A stretch of DNA of 64,000 nucleotides, taken from the NCBI RefSeq assembly GCF_964656455.1, contig NC_135716.1, positions 104,626,389 through 104,690,388 on the forward strand. Direction: 5' to 3'. The translations under genes were made by a program, and so were the position numbers. The notes beneath the pieces were generated by a model. The model worked only from the letters and a program-made list of their open reading frames with translations, ran no database searches and was not told the origin of the DNA. This document shows, piece after piece, positions 23,265 to 35,500 of the stretch (position 1 is its first letter; every line of letters begins with the position of its first letter). The stretch is from Halichoerus grypus. Lineage: Eukaryota > Chordata > Mammalia > Carnivora > Phocidae.

Positions 23265-24095
23265 CATGACTATACCATCACCTTATTTCAAACCCTTATC
23301 ACCACACTCGCACTAACACGGTTTCTCTCTGCCTCCACTTCTGCCTACTCCAGCAATTCTGGAACAGGACTCTGAGAGTCTCAGTCCTGCTCAAAAACCC
23401 CGGCCAGACTGCCCACCCTTCACCAAGACAAGGTGCCAACTGATCTCTCCAGGTGAATTTCTCATTGCTGCTTAAATGAACCCCAACCGCTAGTCTGGAC
23501 TCCTCACCATTCCCTAAGCATACCTGACACCTTCATCTGAGGTTTCTTCTGGAATACTCCACACCATCTCTGTTATTAAAATTCTTCCTATTTCATTAGA
23601 CTTCACTTGAATACCACCTCCGCCATGTATTTTTTCTTGAGCTCAGAAACCCCTCCCCTCTTCCTTAGACTCAACTATAAGAATAATAATAACCATGATA
23701 ATGATGATAACAATAAAAAAAAGTTATAGGGTGCATACTATGTGCCAAGTGCTATTCTAAGCACTTGACATAATTTGGCTTAATAATCCTCACAATCACC
23801 CTGAAGACGGTTCCATTATTAACCCATTTCCATTTGTACATGAAATGCTGAGAATCAGTTGCTCAAGGTCACACAGCTAGGGTGTGGTGGAGTCAGGCAG
23901 TCTGGCTCCCCACAGCACTCCTAACCACTTCCTGATGGGCTCCTGACAGCTCTGTCGTAATTATTTTCCATTATACTGAAGTATAAAGCTCCTTAAGTGC
24001 AGTAAACATGTTTTTATTGTTTTTATACCTTTATAAGCCTTACAATGCCTCCTATCAGATAGATATTCTGGAAATATATGTTTGGTGGATAACTG
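23265..24095 (+). repeat. L2 LINE fragment with a MIR in it
   Basis: Left block 23265-23692 (CTCAAAAACCCCGGCCAGAC, TCACTTGAATACCACCTCC) and right block 23945-24095 (AGTATAAAGCTCCTTAAGTG, AATATATGTTTGGTGGAT) surround a reverse MIR. Confidence 0.7.
23693..23940 (-). repeat. MIR SINE inside an L2
   Basis: Antisense MIR: CTATGTGCCAAGTGCTATTC, CTTAATAATCCTCACAATCA, TCAAGGTCACACAGCTAGGG, AGGCAGTCTGGCTCCCCACA. Confidence 0.92.
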
Positions 24096-24689
24096 CTTTA
24101 AACGTGTACGGTCCTACAAGTGCATCCACCCTAGAGAGTTAATTTAGCTTAAATAATAATTAAGTGAATGAGACTTTCTAAATGTGTCACTGCAATTTTA
24201 GTGATAATGCCCAAGGGAGCTAGTGAAATTAACTTTCAGAGCCCAGTTATTTGAGAGCATCAAACTAGGTGTAGTCGATTCTTCAGTGATGTGCTAAAAG
24301 AAAAGGTAAGATACAGACTGATTCTACAAACAAGAGCTCTATTTCAGATGACTTGCTTTAGCTCATACTAAGTATTTCAAGAGATAAGGCATACTGCCTG
24401 ACCCAGACATTCATTGTCCCACTTCCCCTGTGTCTGTTCGGAATCTACCCTCTGCCACTCCCAACACCCGGTGAAAGGCAGGAAGCAGGAGGTAGAACAG
24501 AACACAAGTCACCAAAGATCAATGTGTATGCACTTAATGCTTACAGTTTTGCAGGGGAACCTGCATACACACCAAGACACGGGGAAATTCCGCAACCTGG
24601 TGAAGGAGTTTAAAATTGCTGACAAGGGCTGTAAGTAGGGCTGGGGTACAGTCCGCGAAGGAACCAGACTCGACTCAAGCCTTCCTTGC

Positions 24690-24970
24690 AACGTGATCGC
24701 ATTTAGATGGCTACCTCCTCCCTTCCTTGGGACCACAGCTCTAAGCCACTCTGGTGGGGCAGCCTTCTTTGGCAACCTGATGAGATCAGGTCCCTCCCTC
24801 TGTTCTCAAAGTGCCCTGCCTTCCTCCTTCAAATTCTTACCCAAGTTTGTCTGTCTCCCTGGCTAGACTATAAGTCGAGCAGGATGTTTGCCTCTTCCCT
24901 ATCTGCAGGACTCAACACTGCCTGGCACGGGGAGCATACTCAAAAAATGGTTGATGGATGCATGAACAAA
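24690..24970 (+). repeat. L2 3'-end fragment
   Basis: TGGCTAGACTATAAGTCGAG, AACACTGCCTGGCACGGGGA and TGGTTGATGGATGCATGAA form a typical L2 terminus. Confidence 0.75.
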
Positions 24971-25044
24971 GAGTGGAGGGAAAGAGGGCATTCTATGTGA
25001 GAACAAGTGTGATGTGGTCACAGGACACAGATCATCTATCTAGA

Positions 25045-25275
25045 GTGCAGGTGACAGAGTGCAGTGGTTAGGCACCCTGAGTCCGCGGCCAAGCTGCCTA
25101 GATTCAAATCCAGGCTCTTTCATGTATGACCCGTATTACATTAACTCTCTGTGCCTCCATTTCCTTACCTGTGGAGTAGGGATAAGAACTGTAACTGCCT
25201 CCTAAGACTGTTGGGAAGATGTAATGAATTAATATTATATGTAAAATGCTCAGATTTGTATCAAGCACACAGCTC
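25045..25275 (+). repeat. MIR SINE
   Basis: Sense MIR: AGTGCAGTGGTTAGGCACCC, CTAGATTCAAATCCAGGCTC, TCTCTGTGCCTCCATTTCC and AATGAATTAATATTATATGT. Confidence 0.9.
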
Positions 25276-28200
25276 TTTTATAGCAAGGGACCACAGAAAG
25301 GAGATAAACTTTGGTCCCAAAATATTTCTTTTCTCCTTTTGACCACCTGTATCCACGTGAATCTGGATCCACAACTGTTATTTCTGACACCTGAGTCCTA
25401 AAGCCTGTCTATGTGTGTAAACATCAAAACATGAGGTTATAAACGTCTCCCATGACTGCTATATACAAAAACCGTAACATACAGACCATCATTTAATTCA
25501 ACCCTCTCATTTGAAAGTACAGATGTTGATCCTACTCTCAGTTCTGCCTCTTCAAATGGCCCCTGAGTCTCCTGGTGCCTTAGAATCAACAATCATAAGA
25601 TAAATGCTGTGGACCCCGTTTTATCAAATCCATTGTCAAAATATCAGAAGATCCTTGAGGTGGTCCACATCTTTCCTCAACAAAGTACATGTAACCAGAA
25701 GAGAATTGATGCTGTACTCCTTTTTCCTTATGTGAGCTTCTCATGAACAAAAGAGTAAGAACACTAGGCTAGGTTTATTTTTAGGAGAGGAAAGCAATTA
25801 CCAGTAACCAGCAAAGAATGAGCCACCAAAGTCCATCGAATGAACATCCACAAAAACACACTAAGAGGTGAGAAACTCGGCAAAGAGTTGAAACATAAAG
25901 CTTCTAAAGTCTCTTCCTTGGCTCCTAACACTTTGGTTCTCAGACTTCTTAAGTGTCGGGGCACTTAATTTATAAACTGCCTTTTCCTGAAGACAGCATT
26001 AAGTTTAACTGTCGTATGCAAGCACAAACAAAATGTTTAATTTTACTCTTTTTAGCAACATTTCTCTTCTTAATCATTTCCTTTCATTATAACCAATGAC
26101 GGAGAAAACAATACCTACATTCAGCTTTAAAACTTAAAAAAAAAAAAAGAAAGAAAAGAAAAAAGCCAAACATTCCTCAAATGCACATTGACTCTACTTT
26201 TGTTCTCATTGTTTATGGAAATAAAAATATTCAGTGTTAAATGATCACTTACAAATTAGATAGTTAAGTCTGATTGCAAACCAGAAATGCAACTGAATAT
26301 TTAAAACAGCCTGTATTTTATTCTATCTATTTTAAATCTATTGTACTGAATAGTCTAATTAAAACAAGAATGAATGCACCTTGTCTTTAACACATTATAA
26401 AGGAAGGTAGGTTGTTCTCCCTGTTCTTCCAGTTTTGAGTCTATTATAAGTCACAGAGTATGAGGCCTGCAAAGACAATGCATTTGCTGAATAAATATGG
26501 AGGCCACACTAAGTCTAGAAGTCAGGCAGAATCTGATGCCAGACCTCCATCCGCATCGCTTATTTCTGCCCTAAAAATACTTAACACTCATCTGACATCC
26601 TTATGAGAACAAGGTCTAGGAATGACTGTACTCTTTGGCTGAGCTGATGTTTGCTCTGAAATATTCTCAAGTGACATCTCTTTACATTTTAATTTGGATT
26701 TGAGATTTGATACACAGTGGACTTTCTTTATTTGAGAACTCATTTAGAATAGAAATACTATCTCTGCCTCTCATGGGCGTGAAGAGAGTGAAACCAGTGG
26801 CAGCTCTTCGATGGGCAATTTAGGAAAAGTGTACACAACATTAGCCCGATGTGTCTCCCCGTCAACTTTGACGGGAACCAGAATTTTAGTGGCCTGCAAA
26901 GATATTCTTCCAGAACTGACAGCTACAGCCCAGACAAATACACATCTCTTGCTAGCTGTGTCTCAGTAACGCTTCAGGCTTTTCCTGCCTGGAGAGAGCT
27001 CACGTTCCAGCACAGACACTGCCGAGCTGCTTGTATCTCACTGAACCAGCACAGCCCCTTATTAAAGCAAACCAAGGAAACACTAAGCCAATGTTCTCAG
27101 CACGCAGACGTCTAAAGAGCCCCTTTTAAGGGGGAAAAGGAAAAAATATTTGGTCCCAAGAAAACCTGAGTCCCTAGTCTCACACAAGAGTATAATGCTG
27201 TTATATTTCGACACACAGGTAAACATAACCTTGTATATCACCCATCATTCATCGTCAGAAGCCAGTCCCTATATGAAACACAAAAACAGACTCATTCCAG
27301 AACATTACTTGAATAATACTCTCAAATGGAATGGTTCCGTGTCAAAAATTCCTCATGCTGAGTTTCACTGATTACTTCTGGATATAGTATGAATTTTATT
27401 TCATAAAACCTCTCAAATTAAGAAAGAAAAGCAAAAAAAAAGTGGTGTGTTCTTTAAGCCAAGGACTGAATTTGATCGAGCTTAGAAGGCAAAGACCATA
27501 ACTTCATTTATGATGAAGATACAGATGACAGATCCACAACAGACCAAGCATCAGTGTTTGAATTCTCTTAACACCTATAACCAATTATAGAATGTCTTTA
27601 ACTTGCAGATGAATTATATTCTAAAAGTGTATTTGTAAAGGCTAATATTTAGATCTTTGGAAATAGTTTCCCAAAGTTAAAATCTTATGGTTGTCAGTCT
27701 CTTAGGCTAGTCCAAAAATGATTATAGAGTCCACTTTATCATTAAAATCATACATCTAAAATAAAATTTGGTGGAAAACATGATTTCAAAAACTAAAAAC
27801 TAAAACAAAATACTTAAATTAAAGAGGCATGTTTACTTTTTAAATTCTCTTCCCTCAATGCTAAGAATACTTGAGGAAAGCCTAGATTAGAAAAATAAAA
27901 ACACGAGGAAACCAATGCACATGTTCAGAATGACTTTAAAGTGAACTGTGAATTATTTCAAATGTTTGGATTGGTACTTTAATATATCTAATTCCACTTC
28001 AAAATGCAGAACCTTCCCCAATATTTGGCATTATGATTAGGACTGAGTCCAAATCAGAGGCAAAAGGAGGCGTGACAACGAGAGGAGAAAGATTTTCTTG
28101 CTGTAAACAAAAGGAGATAATTGGGAAGAAATGTGGATGAGAAAAGTCAGAAACTTTCTGGACAAACACAGACTGCCAAACTCTCCAGGAATGGAACCCA

Positions 28201-28786
28201 ACCAGGGTGGGAAAGCAACTTACAGCAGCTTAGGCAGAGGAAGGAGGTAGACCAGACAATTAAATGTATTCATTTTAGCAACTAGAACAAGCACCTGAGG
28301 AACAAAAAAAGAAGCCTTTTCGAATATAGTCATCTTATCCTTTTCCAAATTGAAGACAGAATCCACATAGCACATGAACTAAATCTCAGATCTAGAATCT
28401 CATAGTAACTTGTTAACTACTGTTCTTTGAATTGACTCAAGAATAGAAAACCAACAATGAACAGAAACAAGGAACTGGTTGTTCCTTTCCAGTATTTACA
28501 AAGATTATTTACTGTTGCTTAGAGAAAGCGGGAGAAACAAGAGCTTTGCCCATCAGTCAGGTGTTTGCAGAAAGCATTCCAGGGCCATTTTACTGGGCAT
28601 TAGCCCGACCTGTTCAAAAATATGCCACATGACAGAACTGTCCTTCAGGAACATAATGGAATGAATCATTCTGAAATGTGTATAGACTTTTTAAAGAAGT
28701 AACCATGTTCCCTAAAAGTTTATTAATTCCACAAACAGTACAACTGAAACAAGTGAAGGCAATTCCACCTTAAATAAAAGTAACTT
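25276..28786. other. Long intronic stretch with no recognised element
   Basis: 3.5 kb without a Can-SINE and without any repeat I can name. Contains an 8-bp-arm palindrome at 26858-26875. No CDC14A exon is expected here and none is seen. Confidence 0.6.
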
Positions 28787-28801
28787 AAATCCAACCAACA
28801 G

Positions 28802-29000
28802 GGGCACCTGGGTGGCTCAGTCGTTAAGCGTCTACCCTCTGCTTGGGTCATGATCCCAGGGTCCTGGGATCGAGCCCCGCATCGGGCTCCCTGCTCGGCG
28901 GGAAGCCTGCTTCTCCCTCTCCTACTCCCCCTGCTTGTGTTCCCTCTCTCGCTGTGTGTCTCTCTGTCAGATAAATAAATAAATAAAATCTTTAAAAAAA
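28802..29000 (+). repeat. Can-SINE
   Basis: Young-type element with perfect 15-bp duplication AAATCCAACCAACAG at 28787-28801 and 29001-29015. It is the first Can-SINE after a 7-kb gap. Confidence 0.95.
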
Positions 29001-29431
29001 AAATCCAACCAACAGATCTATTGCATGCATAGCCAATATATATAACATATAGGAAGTCTATCCACCTACCCTGCAGTTACTGGAAATTTCCCTCCCGTTC
29101 CAGCTCACTGCTGTAGCTAAACCTCACTACTTCCAGAAAGTCATCCCCCCACTTCACCCTGGTCAGTGATTTCTCACCCTGTCTTGATCAGCAGCAAGAC
29201 TCAAGGACAGATATACTTGTAGTAAGAAAAACAAGGAAGGAGAAGAAAGGAAAAGAAGGAGATGAGCAGAGAATTTGCCACAGTTTTACACACAGGTGAT
29301 TCATTTCTTCATTCAGTAAAGAATTACTGGTACCAGGCACCATAGATAACACCAAGAACAAGTCAAATATATTCCTAGCCTCAGGAGAATCGCTTCTACA
29401 TTACTTCACATCTTCTAAGAGAAGCCAGGGG

Positions 29432-29629
29432 GGACGCCTGGGTGGCTCAGTCAAGCGTCTGCCTTCGGCTCAGGTCATGATCCCAGGGTCCTGGGATCAA
29501 GCCCCGCATCGGGCTCCCTGCTCAGCGGGAAGCCTGCTTCTCCCTCTCCCACTCCCCTTGCTTGTGTTCCTGCTCTCACTCTCTCTCTCTGTATCAAATG
29601 AATAAATTAAATCTTAAAAAAAAAAAAAA
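29432..29629 (+). repeat. Can-SINE
   Basis: Head is 4 bp short at the GTCGTTAAG position. Perfect duplication AGAAGCCAGGGG at 29420-29431 and 29630-29641. Confidence 0.94.
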
Positions 29630-29689
29630 AGAAGCCAGGGGATCCCCAACTTCAAATATGCCTCAGAAAAAAACCTTCAAAGCTGTTTT

Positions 29690-29812
29690 AAGATATCGAT
29701 ATTGGATTTCCACCCCCCTGAGATTCTGATTCACCAGATATGAGAGGTCTGGCCCGTGGGTATTTCTGAAACAAAATCATGGTTTAGAACCTCTGTTATA
29801 ATAAGCATTACA
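29690..29812. repeat. Possible MER5-like remnant
   Basis: TTCCACCCCCCTGAGATTCTGATTCA (shown here only as position 29709-29734) and GGTTTAGAACCTCTG resemble the middle and end of MER5 elements. Weak. Confidence 0.4.
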
Positions 29813-29999
29813 GAAGTGAGAAGTTTAAATACCTGAATTATATCACAGAACTACATATACATATTATTTCATTAGCTTTAAGTGATAGTTGATAAGGAAG
29901 CCAACATTCTCTGTGAAATTCCAAGGGCACAACAAAAGGCTTTGCCTCTGTCCTTGACAACCCATGTGACAAATCTACCTCTTCATTCATGTCTTCTAG

Positions 30000-30160
30000 T
30001 AGGGACTGAGTTATATTTTAGGGACACAAAAATGAAGACAGTAGGGAAGGCAGACATGTAAATAATCAGACTTATGGCATGGTAGCATAAGAGAAATCTG
30101 AAACCCAGAGCTAAACGGTACCATGGAGAGCTTTAAGCAGAGTTCTAAAAGATGAGTTTT
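30000..30160 (-). repeat. L2 LINE fragment
   Basis: GGCAGACATGTAAATAATCA and GAGCTTTAAGCAGAGTTCTA read as the antisense of L2. Weakly conserved. Confidence 0.5.
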
Positions 30161-30175
30161 AAGAGTCTTTTTCAG

Positions 30176-30373
30176 GGGCACCTGGGTGGCTCAGTTGGTT
30201 AAGCGTCTGCCCTCTCCTCAGGTCATGATCTCAGGGTCCTGGGATCGAGCCCTGCATTGGGCTCCTTGCTCAGTGGGGAGCCTGCTTCTCCCTCCCTCTC
30301 TGCTGCTCCCCTGCTTATGCTCTCTTTCTCTCTTTCTGTCAAATAAATAAATAAAATCTTTAAAAAAAAAAAT
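30176..30373 (+). repeat. Can-SINE
   Basis: Complete element. Flanks AAGAGTCTTTTTCAG and AAAAGCCTTTTTCAG share most positions. Confidence 0.93.
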
Positions 30374-30439
30374 AAAAGCCTTTTTCAGTGCAAAACAGAT
30401 CATTTCAACTCTCCAACAACTTCCCTTATGGAGACTTAA

Positions 30440-30832
30440 ATCCAACTCTTCCTCTCATACAAGAGCCCTGGTGGAGACCTCAGCCCCTGCCCTCTGTGTT
30501 CCGGCCACCTCAGCTTTCTCTTGGATCCTCAGTCATACCAAGGTCATTCCCACCTTGAAAGGCTTTCTACATGCTATTTCCTCTGCCTAAAATGTTCTTC
30601 TTCTTTATCAGCTTAACCGTCATCACCTCAGAGAGGGTTTCTCTGAACTCCCAATCTGAAGCAGCCAGCCAGTCCCTATCCTATTACCACAGAGTCACTG
30701 TCCCACAGCAGAATACAAGCTCCATGAGGACAAGGATTTTATCTCTCCTGTCCATTGCTAGATCCTTCAGAGCCTAGAAGAGCATCTGGCACAGCTGCTC
30801 AATAATTATTTGTTCCAACAACAGAAAGAACA
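30440..30832 (+). repeat. L2 3' fragment
   Basis: TTTCTACATGCTATTTCCTC, TACAAGCTCCATGAGGACAA, TCTGGCACAGCTGCTCAATA follow L2 order to the terminus. Confidence 0.8.
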
Positions 30833-30891
30833 AAGGAGCCAGACAGAACGGGAGAGGGAAAGACTTTCCCATTAAGATGAATAGAGAGTGC

Positions 30892-31075
30892 AGGCGCCTG
30901 GGTGGCTCAGTCGTTAAGCATCTGCCTTCAGCTCAGGTCATGATCCCTGGATCCTGGGATCGAGTCCCACATCGGGCTCCCTGCTCGGCAGGAAGCCTGC
31001 TTCTCCCTCTCCCACTCCCCCTGCTTGTGTTCCTGCTCTCTCTGTCAAATAAATAATAAAACCTTCAGAAAAAAA
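30892..31075 (+). repeat. Can-SINE
   Basis: Complete young-type element with perfect 18-bp duplication AAGATGAATAGAGAGTGC at 30874-30891 and 31076-31093. Confidence 0.95.
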
Positions 31076-31093
31076 AAGATGAATAGAGAGTGC

Positions 31094-32689
31094 TTATTAA
31101 ACAATGAAGGCTACAGGAGCCCTCTACTTCCCTCTTTCGACTAAGCTATCAGGAAAATCATAAAAATTCAAGTTTTAAGCGTGAGCAAGTCAGAGCCAGA
31201 TTCTGTGACATGTAACCAAAAAACTCAAAGTATGACAATACTGTTATTCTACATAGGAGCCAATGAAGAAAGGAGCGGGGAAAGGAAGGAAACAAAGCAA
31301 CAGGAGAGAAGTGATCAGAAACGGAGGGAGCAAAAAGAGGTGGAAGTAGCAGGGAAAACACAAAGATGAAGGAGAGCCACGCAGAGATAACTAGGAGTGG
31401 TAGATGAGTAACAGCCATAAAGGAAGCCAAGGGCAAAGTGTAAGAAAACGGGTAACTTGTTATTTCACACAGTGGCGCTAACCGAGACTCTGGGCGTCTC
31501 AATAAGCTGGGGACTGCTAACTAACAGAGGAAGAAGGACTGGAATGCTAAAAGTAGAGGGGTTCTGGGTCCTCCCTGTTCTTCCTCTTGGGTCAAGTTCC
31601 TTAATTTCTCTGGGTTTCCTAGAGTGGTAAGGAGGAGGAGCGGCGAAGGGTAGGGGTGGGCAGGCAGGGCAAAGAGAGGACCTCTCTCTCAGATCTGTCT
31701 GCTTCTGTAACTTAGGGCAGAATCACTGTACTGTACACAGCTCCACTGGAGCAATTAATTCTTCAGAGGAGAAATTAGTCCCTGAATTGCTATGGTAGAT
31801 ACGGTAAAAGCCAGAATCCCATCCTGCAGTCTTCGTACTTAACTTCAGATCTAGGTCAACCAATATTCCTTTAAAAAAGTAAAATAGAGTTTATACAAAG
31901 AGTCTAGTGGCCCACATTCTGGGTCAATCCCAAAAGTCCTTGTTGTAATAGAAGGATCTTAATCAACAACTTAAATCTGACTTCCTCTTCCATGAATTCA
32001 GAAGGAAAATATTGTCCTCAGTGAGTACACATGTATAAAATGTAGTATCTAATATATTTTTTTTAACTCTGTGCTAATAATGGCATAGCCCAATGCCAGG
32101 ATATCCTAAAAGTGGATGTGGTTGGTTTTTAATTCATACATCTGACTTGGAAACAAGCAAACAAAATGATTTTAGAAACTGTTTTAATCCCATTTTGTCA
32201 CTCTTTCCATTATTTCACAGATGTGTTTCCAGGAAAAGAATAAAACTTAAAATGTGGCTCCAGGTAAAAGATGTAGCTTGCTGTCAAAACTACTACACAC
32301 TGGCAGACACTGAGAATTTTCTCAGAATTTCAGACATTTCTGAAGGGAACAGAAATATTTTATCACATTCAACTAGTGGGATTTTAAGTGTCCCCAATTC
32401 CAAGGCAGACAATAGAAGATGCTATTAGAAGAGTTACAGCATATCCATCAATTCTTTGTACAGGATGGGTCCATTCCCATAGCTTTTAACAAGCAGTTGA
32501 TTTCAAATTAAAGCATGACAGCCGAGACCCCGGTGACAGAAGTCAAGGCCAGGAGCTGGGGGTAGGAGTGGTGTGATGTAGACCCCAGGTATGGAGTCCA
32601 TCTGCATCATTTCAAACATGCTATTAACACGAGATCAGTCACTATTGGAAATCTGAATCCCCTCCAGGGCTGTCTCATACTTCACTCAT
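31094..32689. other. Unannotated intronic sequence
   Basis: Purine-rich at 31260-31380 and otherwise unrecognised apart from a MIR core at 31555. Confidence 0.6.
31555..31640 (+). repeat. MIR remnant
   Basis: CTTGGGTCAAGTTCCTTAAT and TTCTCTGGGTTTCC match the MIR core only. Confidence 0.45.
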
Positions 32690-32830
32690 TCCTCTATTCC
32701 TTGAAACAAGAGCTAGGCACTGAGGATACAAACACGAGGGAGAGTCATCCCTTCCCTCAAGGAGCTCACTCTAGTGGAAGACAGGTGGCGAAGCAAGTGA
32801 TTGCAAGGAGCTTATTCTAGCAGTTGATAC
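32690..32830 (-). repeat. L2 LINE fragment
   Basis: GAGCTAGGCACTGAGGATAC and CCTCAAGGAGCTCACTCTAG are antisense L2 motifs. Confidence 0.7.
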
Positions 32831-33787
32831 TGCACATAATCAACTGTAAGACGAGGTAAAAACAAAACAAAACAAAAAAAAAACGCTAGCATTAAGCCAC
32901 GGTCTGGGTCAAATAATAAGAAATGACAAAATAAACAACCGGGGGGTGGGGAGGATAGGGGAGGAGTAGGCAAACAAATTATGGAGAAAACATCAGGAAG
33001 GGTTTCTCTGAGAAGGGAATTGTGGTTTTCTCTTATTACTTAGAAATTTCCCAAAGCAAGCCCCACTAAATGACTCACACACCACCTCTCAACACAAGTG
33101 TAATGTCTGATTCATCCCACGGTACGTATCTTCACATGGAAAGGCTTGTCTGTCTACTCATTAATTTGAAACTATGAACCACGAATGTCACTCCCCTATT
33201 CAATAATGCTCTGAGGTGCTGCACCAACTCCCAACAGTTCTTTCAGACTGAGGTAACAGTTTCCTAGTCCTCCCACTATTCTCTTTGATTAACTGTGAAT
33301 TAGCTAACTACATCCCTGGCTTTCAGTCCTCATTATAAAAGCTTGGTTTTCCATAATGAAAACTCAGGGGCCCTACAAGCATTTGTCATGGGGCGGTGAG
33401 GAGGGTGGGCACAGGGGACGCAAGGCTGGGGCAGAGGAGCAATAAAGAAGAGAACTAAGAAAGACACACAGGGCAGAGTGGCGCTAACAGAGGAACCTAG
33501 TAGCTGACATGGGCATGGCTAAGTTTACTCACGCGGTCACCATGTTTTGGGCACTAAAGGTCTTAGGAACAACTCAACACACAGCAACCTCACCAGGAGC
33601 TCCAGTTAGCTCCTCCTTTATTTAAAATTTCAGAAAATACATATGGAGAGGGCTTTTTATTTCAATTCACTGTCCACAATGGGGAAAAGGCTACTATTTT
33701 ACTCACTATATCAAACAGAAGAGATTTCGTGAAATGAAACTTACATAGATTAAAATTATGCATTCAAAAACTCTTATAAACCTAAGG
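32831..33787. other. Unannotated intronic sequence
   Basis: Contains a G-rich stretch at 32940-32970. Nothing else recognised up to the U2 copy. Confidence 0.6.
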
Positions 33788-33807
33788 TTTAAGATTAGAT
33801 GTCACAT

Positions 33808-33859
33808 ATAGCTTCTCGGCCTTTTGGCTAAGATCAAGTGTAGTATCTGCTCTTATCAG
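33808..33859 (+). pseudogene. U2 snRNA retropseudogene, 3'-truncated
   Basis: Fifty-two nucleotides match the 5' end of U2 spliceosomal RNA (nt 1-52), including GCTTCTCGGCCTTTTGGCTA and the branch-site recognition region GTGTAGTATCTG. I see two differences from the human sequence as remembered (C3 to A, T43 to C). The copy stops at nt 52, has no poly(A), and is flanked by perfect 19-bp direct repeats (33788-33806 and 33860-33878). This is the hallmark of the short, L1-mobilised snRNA pseudogenes thought to arise by internal priming. It lacks the Sm site, later stem-loops and any snRNA promoter, so it is not functional. It is antisense to CDC14A. Confidence 0.93.
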
Positions 33860-33878
33860 TTTAAGATTAGATGTCACA

Positions 33879-35024
33879 AAGTGCATAGGGCATCACGTAC
33901 CATCAGCATGAATATAGCAACCACACTGGACGAGGCAGTCCCATAACAGACTCAGAAACCGGCTCAGCGCTGGCTCCCCAGGTCCCCCAGTGCTGACCCA
34001 AGCACAGGCTTCTCTCATTCAAGGTTATCACAAGTGAATAAACGCACATTTTGGCTGCCAGGAAGAAGGGGATGCATAGGAGCTTGAGGGAAACAGTGAT
34101 TCAAATGAAAGTGAGATAAGAAAAGACAGATTGCATTACTTGAGGTCTTAAAACAAACTCAGCTTTTCCCAGCCATCAAGTATCAACTGAATCAATATCA
34201 TGTGGAAGCCAGCTAGACATCTTGATATTTAGACAGAGGAGCTTTTTGAAGAGTTCAGAACACTTTCCATTTTCCTTAGGTTGTTCATGTTTAATCGTGG
34301 GCTAACCCAGATGGGCCAAACAATCCCCTGTGTATTCCGTGCCAAAACTGATACCCTAAAAAATATGCAAATACATTTCAGATTGAAGCATAGTAAGCAG
34401 ATTCTGCAATGGCTGTGTTTTGCAAACTGCAGGTAACTACCCATTATTGAGTAGCAAAATCAGTTTAATAGGGTAAAGATTTTTTTTTCATAAAATAGGG
34501 CAGAATATAAAATGTCAGTATACCTCACCTATTGTAAAGGAAGAATTGTTTCATAAACATTTTGTTTCAGTTATACATGTGAATGGTGTGTGTGTGTGAG
34601 TGCGGGTACTAAGGAGTAGTGTGAAATATGGTTCTTACTGTGGTTTATAGTGAAAGAAGCTTGGAAAGCCCTGTCCTGAGATCCGGTCTAAACTGCTTCA
34701 TGTCATTCCTTGGTTCTCCTGTTCTCCTATCACTTCTGACACTCAGACTTACTCTAAGCAATCCATGGACATCACCAAAGCAAGTGTGAGCAGAATTGCC
34801 ACTGCATCTGGCTGGTACATAAAGGTATTTGGGGTGTTAGCCCCGTTAGCCAGAATTAAATCTCAGATGCTACCTGGAAAATAAACTGCATAAGTGAGTG
34901 AAACACTGCTTTGTAACTGGAAAACTCTGCCCTTCCACACTGCATGCGATTTTGAATCTTCTGCAGAATATTCTGGTTTAGATGTAGCATTATTCTAAGA
35001 CTAGCACTGCTCAGTTATATGCTG
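33879..35024. other. Unannotated intronic sequence
   Basis: Nothing recognised except a short (TG)n at 34588-34600. Confidence 0.6.
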
Positions 35025-35165
35025 TGAATGGTTGAAGCTCCAACTAGGAACTTGGGGGTTTGGGTTCTAGTCTCTCACTAACTGAATTTGACCTTGGGCA
35101 AGGTACGTGGTCTCTCTGGGCTCAGATTCTCCGACTGAAACATGAGAAAGCAGGACTGCAGCAGA
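35025..35165 (+). repeat. MIR remnant
   Basis: TTTGGGTTCTAGTCTCTCAC, ACCTTGGGCAAGGTACGTGG and TCTCTGGGCTCAGATTCTCC match MIR. Confidence 0.75.
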
Positions 35166-35407
35166 GTTTTTCCTAGCGAATTTCTTGTAGAGGTACCTTA
35201 AGGGTTCTGCAAAAGTGAGTCTACTTTTCTAAATTAACATACATTTATTTTTAGACAATAGACACAATAAACAATAAACAATAGCAAAAACTAAACATAA
35301 TCAATAAACACAATCAAATGGATTCAATATCGATTTTTACCAAGGTGGAAATCACCATGGCAGTTCTTTAGCAGCCAAATAACTTCATTTTGCATAAAAC
35401 TTGGATG

Positions 35408-35500
35408 TATTACCTCCAGAGGTATATATTCTGCATATATTCTATTCTATATATGCATATATTCTATATATATATATAATTCTGTATATATTTTCATACA
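35408..35500. repeat. AT-rich TATA/ATTC simple sequence
   Basis: Repeated CATATATTCTAT-like units and a (TA)n run. Confidence 0.8.

Noticed and set aside
31158..31502. 114-codon minus-strand frame rich in Ser/Leu/Phe
   Set aside because: Antisense of a purine-rich tract; composition explains it.
33808..33859. Possible functional U2 snRNA gene
   Set aside because: Only the first 52 nt are present and the copy is flanked by target duplications; no promoter, Sm site or 3' box.
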